Shown here one piece after another: positions 42,337-51,757 of a DNA stretch of 64,000 nt; positions within the stretch are counted from its first letter, which is position 1, and each line of letters opens with the position of its first letter. The position numbers and the translations under genes are program-made. The DNA comes from an uncultured Acetatifactor sp. (GTDB taxonomy: Bacteria; Bacillota; Clostridia; Lachnospirales; Lachnospiraceae): NCBI GenBank assembly GCA_910578215.1, contig CAJTPH010000005.1, positions 53,842 to 117,841 of the forward strand. Direction: 5' to 3'. Below the pieces are notes generated by a model, which did not search any database, was not told the DNA's origin, and saw only the letters and a program-made list of their open reading frames with translations.

Positions 42337-45300
42337 TCAAAAAAGGATCTCACAATCCCACACGTCCACACCGCTGTCCTGGAACACATCGTAGAGCTGC
42401 TTATGCAGCTCTTTTCTGGTGACTCCCTTCTTAAGAATCACCTGCAGAAAGCCCCCTCCTCCTGCCCCCGCGATAAATCTGCCGCAGATCAGCTTTTCAC
42501 ACACCTGAAAGATCTGCTCGATACAGGTATTGGTGGCGCCGCCGTCCAATTTCTTGGAGCATTCCCAGTGCCGGTTCATCAGCTCCGCAAAGCCGTCCAC
42601 GCTTCCCTCCTCCAGTTCAAAGCGCATGAGAGCCGCCAAATGCTTCATCTCCTTCAACGCTTCGATGGATTCCGGTCTTGCCCCGATATAGCCGCCCACC
42701 ACATCCCGCAGCAGATTTCTCGCCAGCCTTCTCTGCCCGGTGTAAATCAGCGCAAACCTCTCCTGCAGCTCCTGTCTTGTCTGTTCGCTGAGCCCGACGC
42801 GCTCGACGGAAAGCTGTTGGCGGACACCCGGCCTGGATCGTATAAACTTGATTCCCTCCGTCAGCCCGCCTGCCTGATCCTGCCAGCCGCCGCCCGTTGA
42901 CATAATCTGCTCCATACACAGCACTACCTGGGATACCTGGCCGTCCCCCGAGTCAAGGCCCAGGAATTCGTACAGCGCCTTCACGCATGCCGCGGACAGA
43001 ATACTGCTTGTTCCAAGGCCGCTGCCCTTGGGAATGCCAACCACCTGTGTGGAAAGATAAATTCCCCCTCCCAGCCGTCCCAATATTTCTTCCAGGGGCT
43101 CCTCCCCCTCCAGGGGGACAATGCCGCAGGCAATCAGCGCCGCCTTATGCAGTGCGAAGGGATCATACGGATTATGGCAGTCTCTGATTTCCGCAGTGCT
43201 GTGGGCCTCGCCCTTTACCCCCACATCCTGGCTCTCAAATTCCACCTTCAGCTCATCCAGCTTCCGCACCGTCACCCAGATGGGCTTGACGCCCCTCAGC
43301 ATAATGGCGGCATTCAGCACTGCGCCGCCCATTTCAATGCACTGAAGGGGCGTATCCGTCCATCCTCCGCCCCAGTTCACGCGCACCGGCAGCCTTACCG
43401 AGACCTGCTCCTTACATATTTTGAGATTCTGATTGTCCGGGAGATTCTCCGCCGCATCCTCATATATCATCCTCTCTATTGTGCCGAAGCATTTTGTCTC
43501 CAGGTCCTCACAGGTCATACCGCATATCGTCCGCCCCTCCGCCTGCATGGCTCTGGACAGGGCATAATAAATCCGTACCTTCAGCGCTATGGAAGCGCGC
43601 TCCGCGTCCGCCAGCAGTTCCTTAAACACATCCTCCGTAATGCCCTCTCTGCCAAACACACCCAGTGCATCCTTATAAAAATCGCCTTCGGAAAGCCTGT
43701 CCAAAAATCTGTTGGCAAGAATACGGCTTTCCAGCTCCCTCCGGAATTTGTTAAACGCCTGGGTGTCCGCCTGATTAAAGCTTTCGTACAGGCTGGTTCT
43801 CTCCGCGGCTCTCCATGCCGTTATATCGGCCGCTGACGCCGTGCCCGCCGCCATCCTGCCGATCAGCGCCGCCATCTCCTTGGCCTCCTCCCAGGAGCCG
43901 CACCTTGGATAGAGCCGGGCAGACCACAGATAATCCTCTCCGCCTTCCCAGAGCTCCTCCCCGGATATGTCATTCTGCGCCATAAACCGCTTAAGGCTGG
44001 TCCCATGAAAGGCCGCTCCCTTTTCCGCTCTCTCCTTGGGATTATCCTCCACATGGTAACAGCGAATCACATAGCTGCCGTCACGAAGCTTCAAGCCATG
44101 CCATACCGTGTCCGCGGGAACCTGCGCGTTCCGCAGGTGAACCCCTGATACCACCGCGCCTTCCCCCACCACGGAGGAACCCAGCACATAGCTGTACTCA
44201 ATATAGCTGTTCCTTTCGCAGATTGCACCGCGCCCCACATAGCTGCCATAGACCGCGTGGCCTCCGGCTGCGCCCGTGGAGCTTACCTGTCTTTTCCACC
44301 CAAGAAACGAATACTCGTCTATCTCGGAGGTGACAAGACTGCGAAGCTCCGCCGTGGTGCCAAAATGTATAAACCTTGCAGGCGAAAGACACAGCAGCCT
44401 TAAGGAATACCCGTGCAAGGCCTCCCACAGCTTGGTCCGGCAGCTCAGCAGCTCGTCGCTGAGCTCTCCCTCCGCCGCCTCCCTGTAATACTGCTCCAGT
44501 GTGGCGTCCTTTGCCAAAGGGTAGAGAAAATCCCCGTAAAAGCTGATTCTCGCCCTTTCGTTTACAAATTCGTCAAACTTCCTTTCATCAGTTACGCCGT
44601 CCGTGCTTATGAGACCGAAAAGCGACATCAGCAGGTCGCAGCCAAACAGCACGGCGCCCGTGTCAAGGTCAACGCAGCCCTTATGGTTGACGGCGCCGAC
44701 AGCCCTGAGCCGTTCCTCGCTCTGCTTATGCAGAAACTGCCCCACATAATTGTTCCCGTCGTTCAGATAGACGCCGTGATCCTTTCCCACCTCCACCCTC
44801 TCCTTAATGGAAATAGCCGTGGCCCCCTGGGATACCGCATCGATCTGCAGCGGGTTAAACAATAGGAGCACATCGCCTGACAGCACAAGCATACCCTCCT
44901 GGATTCTGGAGGGAACGCCTGACATGCCGATGATAAATTCATCAAAGAGAGTGGAGCTCCTGCCGTCCGGCAGCTCCCGGGGAACAGGCGAAAAAAGCTT
45001 TCCCACCGCCGAATACTGAGGGACACGCTTGCTGTCGCCGCCGGAATGAATGACAAGAATGCGCTTTCCCTTAAACGGATTCCCTGGACGATTCCCGTCG
45101 GCCCCCGGATGCCCGTCATCCCCCGGATTCCCGTGGGCGGTCTGCGCCCTGCCCGCCGTTCTCTCCTGCTCCGCAATATACCGCAGCACGTTAAGCGTTG
45201 CTCCGCCGCTGCCTGCCCGCCTGCCCTCCGGGTCGGCAAGCACGGCATAACGGCAGCCTGCAGGAAGCTGCCTGTTCTCTATACGGCTGCGTATCTGCTC

Positions 45301-45465
45301 CCGGTAGGTCCTTGCCTGCTCCTCATTGGAGGCTGTCAGCACACAGTAATCCCACCTGTAAAAGTTCAGCTTGTTTATGCTTCTCTCATAATCCTCCCAG
45401 GCGTCCAGACAGGACTGCTGCAGAAATAAATCGTTCATCTTTAAATTATACCTATTGCTCTCCAT
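42337..45465 (-). CDS. fkp: Bifunctional L-fucokinase / GDP-fucose pyrophosphorylase (1042 aa)
   Basis: The N-terminal half carries the fucose-1-phosphate guanylyltransferase signature VIHSGGDSKRVPQYSAVGK (about residue 137), matching mammalian and Bacteroides enzymes; the C-terminal third is a GHMP kinase with PKGSGLGTSS near residue 808 and the late GAGGGGF loop. The two activities salvage free L-fucose to GDP-L-fucose. A Gly/Pro/Asp-rich insert (GNPGDDGHPGADGNRPGNP) interrupts the N-terminal domain and is probably a surface loop. ATG at 45465 follows GGAG-AAGGGT; the longer frame lacks a site. It ends its operon. No fucosyltransferase (GT10/GT11) is recognisable in the window, so the acceptor is not known. 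Confidence 0.88.
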   Translation of the reverse strand: MESNRYNLKMNDLFLQQSCLDAWEDYERSINKLNFYRWDYCVLTASNEEQARTYREQIRSRIENRQLPAGCRYAVLADPEGRRAGSGGATLNVLRYIAEQERTAGRAQTAHGNPGDDGHPGADGNRPGNPFKGKRILVIHSGGDSKRVPQYSAVGKLFSPVPRELPDGRSSTLFDEFIIGMSGVPSRIQEGMLVLSGDVLLLFNPLQIDAVSQGATAISIKERVEVGKDHGVYLNDGNNYVGQFLHKQSEERLRAVGAVNHKGCVDLDTGAVLFGCDLLMSLFGLISTDGVTDERKFDEFVNERARISFYGDFLYPLAKDATLEQYYREAAEGELSDELLSCRTKLWEALHGYSLRLLCLSPARFIHFGTTAELRSLVTSEIDEYSFLGWKRQVSSTGAAGGHAVYGSYVGRGAICERNSYIEYSYVLGSSVVGEGAVVSGVHLRNAQVPADTVWHGLKLRDGSYVIRCYHVEDNPKERAEKGAAFHGTSLKRFMAQNDISGEELWEGGEDYLWSARLYPRCGSWEEAKEMAALIGRMAAGTASAADITAWRAAERTSLYESFNQADTQAFNKFRRELESRILANRFLDRLSEGDFYKDALGVFGREGITEDVFKELLADAERASIALKVRIYYALSRAMQAEGRTICGMTCEDLETKCFGTIERMIYEDAAENLPDNQNLKICKEQVSVRLPVRVNWGGGWTDTPLQCIEMGGAVLNAAIMLRGVKPIWVTVRKLDELKVEFESQDVGVKGEAHSTAEIRDCHNPYDPFALHKAALIACGIVPLEGEEPLEEILGRLGGGIYLSTQVVGIPKGSGLGTSSILSAACVKALYEFLGLDSGDGQVSQVVLCMEQIMSTGGGWQDQAGGLTEGIKFIRSRPGVRQQLSVERVGLSEQTRQELQERFALIYTGQRRLARNLLRDVVGGYIGARPESIEALKEMKHLAALMRFELEEGSVDGFAELMNRHWECSKKLDGGATNTCIEQIFQVCEKLICGRFIAGAGGGGFLQVILKKGVTRKELHKQLYDVFQDSGVDVWDCEILF

Positions 45466-45475
45466 ACCCTTCTCC

Positions 45476-46252
45476 TCACCACTCCCTGATAAGCGGATAT
45501 GCCGTGCGGTAAACGCAGTAGCCGTCCGTTTCGCAATACAGCTCCCAATTACATTCTGCAAAATCGCCCTGCACCCTCCTGCTTGAATGCAGGATAACAT
45601 AGTGACAGTTTTCCGCCATAACCGCCTCGTTCAGAGCCGCAAGGTCGATTTCCTCAGCCGTTATCAAATCATAGACCCGGCTTTCAAAGCCCCAGCGCTC
45701 CACCAGCGTCTCACGGCCGTAGGGCATACACACCAGAGGCGAATACTGGCGCACAAACTGCACAAACTCGGGCGGAAACGCCGCCATGACCTCCCGCCCC
45801 GGGACAATGATGGCGTCGCAGATATGCACCACACTGTCCGGCATATGGTACTTATTTTCCGCCTTATAAAAAAACGGGTTATTGTAGATAAAGCTGCCCG
45901 AAAAGGCAATTGCCGCCGCCATTAGCAGAGCCGCCGCGCCTGCCGCGCCCCTTCCCCTGCTCTCCTTCACCTTCCCGCAGATACAGACACAGACATAGGC
46001 GAGCACAGGCGTCATCGGCAGCAGCCACAGGAGCCTGTAGTAAATCTCGTTGCCCAGCATTTCAAACAGCAGCCTTGCAAACAAAGGGTTGAAATACAGA
46101 AGCAGCAGAGTCACCGGCATATATACAAAAATAATGCGGACATGCTTTCTCTTTTCACATACCAGCAGATAAACCACCGCAAGCAGAAACAATATGACAA
46201 TCAGACCTGTCCCCATATAATTCCGAAACAGTTGAACCGCGTCCTTCCACAT
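45476..46252 (-). CDS. Membrane protein, second half of a split GT-C-like (DUF6077-type) protein (258 aa)
   Basis: Three to four membrane helices and a soluble C-terminal part (VERWGFESRVYDLITAEEID) that looks like the extracellular tail of GT-C glycosyltransferases. It lies in the same reading frame as the gene before it, separated only by one TGA at 46265-46267. An own ATG (46252) with a GGGAGGG site follows at once, so it can be translated separately. Fkp begins 10 bp after it. Whether this is a true two-subunit arrangement or a broken long gene is discussed under findings. Confidence 0.6.
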   Translation of the reverse strand: MWKDAVQLFRNYMGTGLIVILFLLAVVYLLVCEKRKHVRIIFVYMPVTLLLLYFNPLFARLLFEMLGNEIYYRLLWLLPMTPVLAYVCVCICGKVKESRGRGAAGAAALLMAAAIAFSGSFIYNNPFFYKAENKYHMPDSVVHICDAIIVPGREVMAAFPPEFVQFVRQYSPLVCMPYGRETLVERWGFESRVYDLITAEEIDLAALNEAVMAENCHYVILHSSRRVQGDFAECNWELYCETDGYCVYRTAYPLIREW

Positions 46253-46264
46253 AAGCCCTCCCAA

Positions 46265-47335
46265 TCAGTTCAAAATCAGGTACAAAAACGCATATCCTAT
46301 ACACGGAAGACAGCAGAGCGCCATGGGCGGCAGCTGCCCCCACCGCTTAAAGCTCACCGCCCCCAGCAGCCCCACAATGCCCGTCAGCACGCAGATAATC
46401 ACTCCCCCAAGCGTACTGCACAGACACCCCGCCATATTCGCCGCAAAAAACAGCAGATAATGATAAACCGAGGGCTTCTCCTGCTTTTCCAGCCGCTTCA
46501 GCCAAAGAAGCAGCAGGTAGAGTATAAAGGGAATCACAATACTGCACAGCGCCGCTTTTCCCTGCCTGCTTCTGGCAATCATAAAGTTTTCGGCCGTATA
46601 GATGGAATAATCCCCAAACAGCACCAGAATCCCCGTAAAAAGCAGATACAGCGGCAGCCTTGCGTCCCTCCGTGGAAAAAGCTGCCTTCCCAGCAGATAA
46701 AAAATCCCGTAGGCTAAGGTGATCAGGACCACAGGCAGCGCCACATGCGCCACCGACACCGCCTCCATGCCGGACAGCTTCGCCAGGTATGCGACCCACA
46801 CAGGAAAAGGGGCAAGCCCGTGTCTGGCGTCCAGCTCCGTGCTGAAGCCGGTATAGGGCAGTTTCCTGTACATCAGCTCGTCATTCACTACCCCGGTGGA
46901 GATGGACACATAAAAGGCGTCATCGCCGTCCGTATAGGTCATCCTCACCGCCTGGACCAGCTGAAACAAAAGCACCGCCGCAAAGAGGACCCAAAGCAGT
47001 ATCTGGAGCCTGCCCGCCTTCCTTCCGATGGCACGCTTCCCCGGGACCTCTCCGGCTTCCCTTTTCTTCCTCAGCCGCAGGATGTCACGGACCGCACCCA
47101 GAACCACCAGCACAAGACAATAGCCCGAATACAGATACGCCACATGGAGAAAGCTGCCCTTTATGAGCACAAAGGGCACACAGATCAGCTGAAAGCCCGC
47201 CCACATGCAGAACTGGCCGCTTATCCACCGAAACGGCAGCGGCGGCGGCTCCCCGTCCACATCCGTAAATACACCCCCTGCCAGCAGCGGCGCCGCAAGC
47301 AGCAGCAATGCCAAAATCAACAGTTGTAAAGCCAT
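46265..47335 (-). CDS. Polytopic membrane protein, first half of a split GT-C-like (DUF6077-type) protein (356 aa)
   Basis: About nine membrane helices. An extracellular loop after the fifth (RMTYTDGDDAFYVSI) has the paired acidic residues that GT-C glycosyltransferases place in their first outer loop. Such enzymes use polyprenyl-phosphate sugars as donors on the outer face of the membrane. The chain stops at a TGA whose next codons continue in frame into the following ORF. Family assignment is by topology and motif only; substrate unknown. Confidence 0.6.
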   Translation of the reverse strand: MALQLLILALLLLAAPLLAGGVFTDVDGEPPPLPFRWISGQFCMWAGFQLICVPFVLIKGSFLHVAYLYSGYCLVLVVLGAVRDILRLRKKREAGEVPGKRAIGRKAGRLQILLWVLFAAVLLFQLVQAVRMTYTDGDDAFYVSISTGVVNDELMYRKLPYTGFSTELDARHGLAPFPVWVAYLAKLSGMEAVSVAHVALPVVLITLAYGIFYLLGRQLFPRRDARLPLYLLFTGILVLFGDYSIYTAENFMIARSRQGKAALCSIVIPFILYLLLLWLKRLEKQEKPSVYHYLLFFAANMAGCLCSTLGGVIICVLTGIVGLLGAVSFKRWGQLPPMALCCLPCIGYAFLYLILN

Positions 47336-47378
47336 ATGACTCCTTTCCCACCTGCGCCGTACAGGTATTCCGACCTCA

Positions 47379-47441
47379 CGCCGCCGGACAGCCCCCTCGC
47401 TGCCCGGCGGCGCTCCTGAAAAATCTCATGATACCCGCATT
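47379..47441 (-). terminator. Hairpins after the 47440 gene
   Basis: TCTCAT/ATGAGA followed by TTTTT overlaps the stop codon (about 47418-47441). Further on, a strong 9-bp GC stem is at 47379-47387/47404-47412, with no U-tract. Partial termination or processing within the operon is plausible. Confidence 0.4.
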
Positions 47442-49299
47442 ATGAGACAGGTATCATCACATAAATGCTGTCCCCGTGCACACTGTCGGCAGAAAGAACC
47501 CGCTCCTGCGGCACAAAGCCATATCTGCGCTCAAACGCCTCCAGCACACCGTCTTCGCCGACTCCCCCCTTGACCAGAAGCACAAACCGCCCAAGCTCCT
47601 CTATGGAAGCGGTATCACGCCTGCCCTCAAGCTCCGCCGCCGTCAATAACAGCGTTTTATCATAGTATGTAAACTCCCTTAAATTCTCATAATAGCCTAC
47701 ACCGTCGTAAATACACACGCACGCCTCTCCCTTATGCGACGCAGCAGTCTCCTCCTGGGCGCGGTATCCGGAATAAAGATAGGCGCCGTCATACCCTGCC
47801 AGAGAGCACGCCTGCAAAAGCGCCGCCAGCACGCATACGCCCCAGGCGCACGGCCGGAGCATTTCCCTCCCGCTGCCCTTCCCGGCTTTACCGCGATCGT
47901 CTCCGGCTTTCCCGGGCATAAGCAATAGCAAAACGGACAGGGCATATGTCAGAAGCAGCCCCCCCGCCAGCGCCGCCAGCGGAAACAGAGGCATAATATA
48001 GCGGTCCACAAGATAGGGCGACATCCTGGCAGCCAGCAGGAAATACCCTGCCGCCGGCAGCACCAGCAGAACCGCATAAGCGCCCCTGCCGGAGGCCCCT
48101 GCGGCGGATGCCTCCCGGTCCGCTTCCGCCGCAGGCTCCGACTTCGCCCCGGCACGCCGTGCGGAGCCCCGCACAAATTTCCGCACAAGACACACCCCGG
48201 CAGCGGCCGCAAGCAGCAGCCAGACACCCGGGCTTAAGACCCTCTCCCACATTATTCCCGCAAAGGCGGAGAGCCTCTGCCCGTAGCCGCCAAGACCCTG
48301 CGACAGATTTTCCAGAGCCTCCACACCCCGGCCGCTTGCAAGCACATCCGCTATGGCAAAGGGAAACAGGGCGACACCGATTACCGCCGCAATGACAAAG
48401 GAGCGCAGCATACACAAAAGCTCCCTGATTCTTTTTGACGAAAGAAGCAAGACTCCCACGGCTGCGGCGAGAATCATACAATAGAATAAAAAGAAATACT
48501 GGGTCCAGAAGCCCATTACCGTCACGGCGATCAGCCCTTTGTTATGCCTGTCAAAGGACTTATCCCTCCATTTCCTCAAAACCAGATACAGAAGCGCCAC
48601 GCACCATAAGGTCAGCACGGCATACATACGTATCAGCAGCACGGTGGCCACAGCCCCGGCAGACACTCCATAGAGCAGGGCGCACAAAATTCCCGCCTGC
48701 CGGGAATACCCTTCCATTCCCAGCGCTTCCGCCAGCAGACGCCCCAGCTTTATCAGAAGGACCAGCACGGCCGCCAAAGCCGCCAAATTAACGGCACACC
48801 CCATCCAGGCACTGGCGCTGCCCCTGAAAACGGAGGAGACCGTGTGCAGCAGCATAAAATGCAGCGGCGGATGGTTGTCGTCCTTCACATTAAAATACAC
48901 GGACAGATAATTAAAGGCATCCTTTTTCCCCACCGTGATATAGTCCCGAAACTGCTCCCCCGTAATCCACACCGGCTCCTCATAGACATCAGCCTTATAG
49001 CTCAAAAGCCTGCTGTTGCCCCGGTTTCTAACCACATCCTCCACCACGGCGGCAAAATTGCCCAGGGTTTCCCCCAGACTGTCCCCGTCGATCTCATTGT
49101 GGACAAACTTCGCCAGACGCCCCTCCGGCTGGGTGGGCACAATCCAGGGATTATACTCCGCGTTAGACAGCTGAAAGCTGAGCAGCTCATCCATGTGAAA
49201 GCCCTCTTTTCCGGAGACAAAAAAGGCAAGTATCACGAGACACAACGCCACAGCCATTACTTCCGCACCTATTTTATGCCCGTCTGCCCTTCCCTTCAT
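47440..49299 (-). CDS. GT-C family (ArnT/PMT-like) membrane glycosyltransferase (619 aa)
   Basis: About eleven membrane helices. The first outer loop has the acidic HMDELLSFQLSN motif, and a DDNHPPLHF segment matches the second conserved region of PMT_2/ArnT-type enzymes; a soluble C-terminal region follows the last helix. These enzymes transfer a sugar from a polyprenyl-phosphate carrier to an exported acceptor. The N-terminus overlaps the preceding gene by 26 bp if the ATG at 49299 is used; ATGs at 49326 and 49311 are alternatives. A Ser/Ala/Glu-rich loop near residue 400 is low in complexity. Donor probably made by the GtrB-like enzyme in the same operon, which is inference. Confidence 0.75.
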   Translation of the reverse strand: MKGRADGHKIGAEVMAVALCLVILAFFVSGKEGFHMDELLSFQLSNAEYNPWIVPTQPEGRLAKFVHNEIDGDSLGETLGNFAAVVEDVVRNRGNSRLLSYKADVYEEPVWITGEQFRDYITVGKKDAFNYLSVYFNVKDDNHPPLHFMLLHTVSSVFRGSASAWMGCAVNLAALAAVLVLLIKLGRLLAEALGMEGYSRQAGILCALLYGVSAGAVATVLLIRMYAVLTLWCVALLYLVLRKWRDKSFDRHNKGLIAVTVMGFWTQYFFLFYCMILAAAVGVLLLSSKRIRELLCMLRSFVIAAVIGVALFPFAIADVLASGRGVEALENLSQGLGGYGQRLSAFAGIMWERVLSPGVWLLLAAAAGVCLVRKFVRGSARRAGAKSEPAAEADREASAAGASGRGAYAVLLVLPAAGYFLLAARMSPYLVDRYIMPLFPLAALAGGLLLTYALSVLLLLMPGKAGDDRGKAGKGSGREMLRPCAWGVCVLAALLQACSLAGYDGAYLYSGYRAQEETAASHKGEACVCIYDGVGYYENLREFTYYDKTLLLTAAELEGRRDTASIEELGRFVLLVKGGVGEDGVLEAFERRYGFVPQERVLSADSVHGDSIYVMIPVS

Positions 49300-50593
49300 T
49301 CCGGCTTCCATCCTCCCCGCGCACATCCGACGTCTTAAAGCTCCACAAAAACCATACCTGATTTATTAAAACAGTATACTTGTAATCCATGATTCCCGCG
49401 CCCTGCATGGTGTACCATAGCACACAGCAGGCGGCAGAAAACAGCACCGCCACAGACAGCAGCCCTTCCCTCTTTCCGTAGGGTCTCTCCCCCGCCGCAA
49501 GCCGTGCCGCCAGCAGCAAAGCCGTCAATACGGCCGCCGCGGCAAACCACCAGCTGCCGTAATTCACATATTGCTTTGTCAGGACAGGCGCGGACCTGCG
49601 CATGATCTCATAATTCCTGCCGGAATGGGAATCGTACGCATCCCCTGAAAGCTGAAGCTGCAGGATCACCGGAGAAGCGCAGTAGCCCAGCACATCCCAG
49701 CCCACCTGCCGCAGGACCAGGGGATAGTGTATGCCCCATGAGCAGGCGGCCGCCTCCGCCAAAAGGGGCTTTGCCTCCCCGGCGCTCATGGCCGCCTCTA
49801 TCGCAGGCTTAAACACCCTGTCCATATTTCCGGGATAATAGGTGCTTTCCCACACCGCGTCCGCCGTTGCCTCCCTGATTTTGTCAGGCATTCTGGCATA
49901 ATCCACCCAAAGGGTAGGCCAGCATATCCTTTTCACCATGGTCCATTCTATACCGGAGATATCGTTTTCCGTCCCGGGCTCCGCATGCAGGGACCAGGAG
50001 GCGTAAATTCCCGCAACAGCCGCGGCAGCCGCAAGCATAAAAATCTTCAGGCGCATATCTGCTCCAGCCACAGCCTTTATTTTCAACAAAAGCATGATCG
50101 CCATGGGAACGGCTCCCAAAAAGACGTATTCCGGCAAAAGCAGCGCCTGGACAAGATAACAGAGCCAGACGCCCACAAACGGCGCACAGCCGCCAGGCTC
50201 CAGCAGCTCGCAGCAAAAGGACAGCTGCAGCAGCCCCGCGGAGCACACAAGGGAATAAGGCAGCATCGCCATATGGCACTGCATTGCCATGGGCAGGGTC
50301 ATAAGCGCCAGGCTGCCCCAAAGCGCAAACAGCCTGCTTCGCCTGTTATCAGGATTCTTATTACAAAGCCGTGAAATCAGGCGCTGCCCCGCATAGCATG
50401 CCGCAGCAAGCTGCAGAACATACATGACGGGGAAAGCCTTTCCCAAAAGCCCTGCCGCCACCCCATAGATTCCTGTGGAGACCACGGCAAAATCCTGGAC
50501 GGCGCCCATATTGCATACCATCCAGACCAGCCCCAGCACAATCTGGACGGAAAATCCCATGAAAATAATTCCCCGTACGATCTTCCTACACAT
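49274..50593 (-). CDS. Polytopic membrane protein of unknown family (439 aa)
   Basis: I do not recognise a family. Nine or ten membrane helices, with one outer region (about 205-330; ATADAVWESTYYPGNMDRVF) between helices 6 and 8 that is soluble and has conserved-looking aromatic residues. The start overlaps the end of wecE by 8 bp, and the end overlaps the GT-C gene, so all three are translationally coupled. Size, topology and place suggest another GT-C-like enzyme, or a chaperone for it, but the acidic loop motif is not obvious. Confidence 0.55.
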   Translation of the reverse strand: MCRKIVRGIIFMGFSVQIVLGLVWMVCNMGAVQDFAVVSTGIYGVAAGLLGKAFPVMYVLQLAAACYAGQRLISRLCNKNPDNRRSRLFALWGSLALMTLPMAMQCHMAMLPYSLVCSAGLLQLSFCCELLEPGGCAPFVGVWLCYLVQALLLPEYVFLGAVPMAIMLLLKIKAVAGADMRLKIFMLAAAAAVAGIYASWSLHAEPGTENDISGIEWTMVKRICWPTLWVDYARMPDKIREATADAVWESTYYPGNMDRVFKPAIEAAMSAGEAKPLLAEAAACSWGIHYPLVLRQVGWDVLGYCASPVILQLQLSGDAYDSHSGRNYEIMRRSAPVLTKQYVNYGSWWFAAAAVLTALLLAARLAAGERPYGKREGLLSVAVLFSAACCVLWYTMQGAGIMDYKYTVLINQVWFLWSFKTSDVRGEDGSRNEGKGRRA

Positions 50594-51713
50594 AAAATTT
50601 CTTTACCGCATCACAAATATAATCCACCTGCTCCAGGGTCAACCCATAATACATGGGCAGACGCGCCAGACGTTCGCTCTCCCTGGTGGTATACCTGTCC
50701 TCCCCGTGGAATCTGCCGAATTTAATACCGGCAGGCGCCGTGTGCAGAGGAATATAATGGAATACCGACAGGATATCCTTCTGCTTTAAATAGTCGATGA
50801 GCGCCGTCCTCTCCCTGATATCCGCCGCCTTGATATAAAACATATGGGCGTTATGGACGCAGTCCTCGGGCACCGTGGGCAGCTCGATTCTGCCGGCAAG
50901 CCGCAAGGGCTCCAGGTTCCTGTAATACCGGTTCCAGAGCTCCAGCCGCGCATTGTTTATCTCGTCCGCAATTTCCAGCTGGGCGTACATATAAGCGGCA
51001 TTCATATCGCTGGGAAGATAGGAGGAGCCGTAATTGACCCAGGTATACTTGTCGATCTGTCCGCGGTAATACTTGCTGCGGTTCGTACCCTTCTCCCGGA
51101 TGATCTCCGCCTCCTCCACATACCTGCCGTCGCGAATCAGAAGCGCCCCGCCTTCCCCCATGCTGTAATTCTTCGTCTCATGAAAGCTGAACGCCCCGAA
51201 ATCGCCGATGGTCCCAAGCGCCCTGCCTTTGTAGAAGGACATAAGCCCCTGGGCGGCGTCCTCTATGACAAACAGCCTGTGCCGCCCGGCAACCTCCATT
51301 ATGGTATCCATCTCACACGCCACCCCCGCGTAATGGACGGGCACCACCGCCCTGGTCCTCTCCGTAACGGCCGCCTCTATCAGCTTCTCGTCGATATTCA
51401 TGGTATCCGGCCGGATATCCACAAACACCGGCACCGCCCCCCGCAGCACAAAAGCATCCGCCGTGGAAACAAATGTATATGCCGGCATGATCACCTCATC
51501 CCCGGGACGAATATCCGCAAGCAGCGCCGCAAGCTCCGTGGCATGAGTGCAGGACGTGGTCAGCAGGCACTTTGCAGTCCCCGTCTTCTCCTCGATCCAC
51601 TCGTTACACAGCCTCGTATATTTGCCGTCGCCGCAAATCTTCTGATTTTTTACACACTCCTGGATGTAATCCATCGCCTTATCCACATATGGCGGTACAT
51701 TAAAATTTATCAT
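50586..51713 (-). CDS. wecE: dTDP-4-amino-4,6-dideoxygalactose transaminase WecE/RffA (375 aa)
   Basis: A DegT/DnrJ/StrS PLP enzyme closely similar along its whole length to E. coli WecE: MINFNVPPYV start, TSCTHATELAALL, PAYTFVSTADAFVLRGA, VHYAGVACEMDTIM, EDAAQG, the PLP lysine K181 in SFHETKNYS, and FHGEDRYTTRESERL. It converts dTDP-4-keto-6-deoxyglucose, made by RfbB, to dTDP-Fuc4N with glutamate. The usual acetyltransferase (WecD) and Fuc4NAc transferase are not nearby, so the amine may stay free or be modified otherwise. The alternative that it serves as PseC is less likely given the match to WecE. Confidence 0.92.
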   Translation of the reverse strand: MINFNVPPYVDKAMDYIQECVKNQKICGDGKYTRLCNEWIEEKTGTAKCLLTTSCTHATELAALLADIRPGDEVIMPAYTFVSTADAFVLRGAVPVFVDIRPDTMNIDEKLIEAAVTERTRAVVPVHYAGVACEMDTIMEVAGRHRLFVIEDAAQGLMSFYKGRALGTIGDFGAFSFHETKNYSMGEGGALLIRDGRYVEEAEIIREKGTNRSKYYRGQIDKYTWVNYGSSYLPSDMNAAYMYAQLEIADEINNARLELWNRYYRNLEPLRLAGRIELPTVPEDCVHNAHMFYIKAADIRERTALIDYLKQKDILSVFHYIPLHTAPAGIKFGRFHGEDRYTTRESERLARLPMYYGLTLEQVDYICDAVKKFYV

Positions 51714-51757
51714 ACCCTCTCCTTCCCGGACGCTTCATCCCTGTGCGCTCCTAAAAG

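Noticed and set aside
47379..47412. Rho-independent terminator from the strong GC stem
   Set aside because: The 9-bp stem has a 16-base loop and no U-tract on the minus strand, so on its own it is not called as a terminator.
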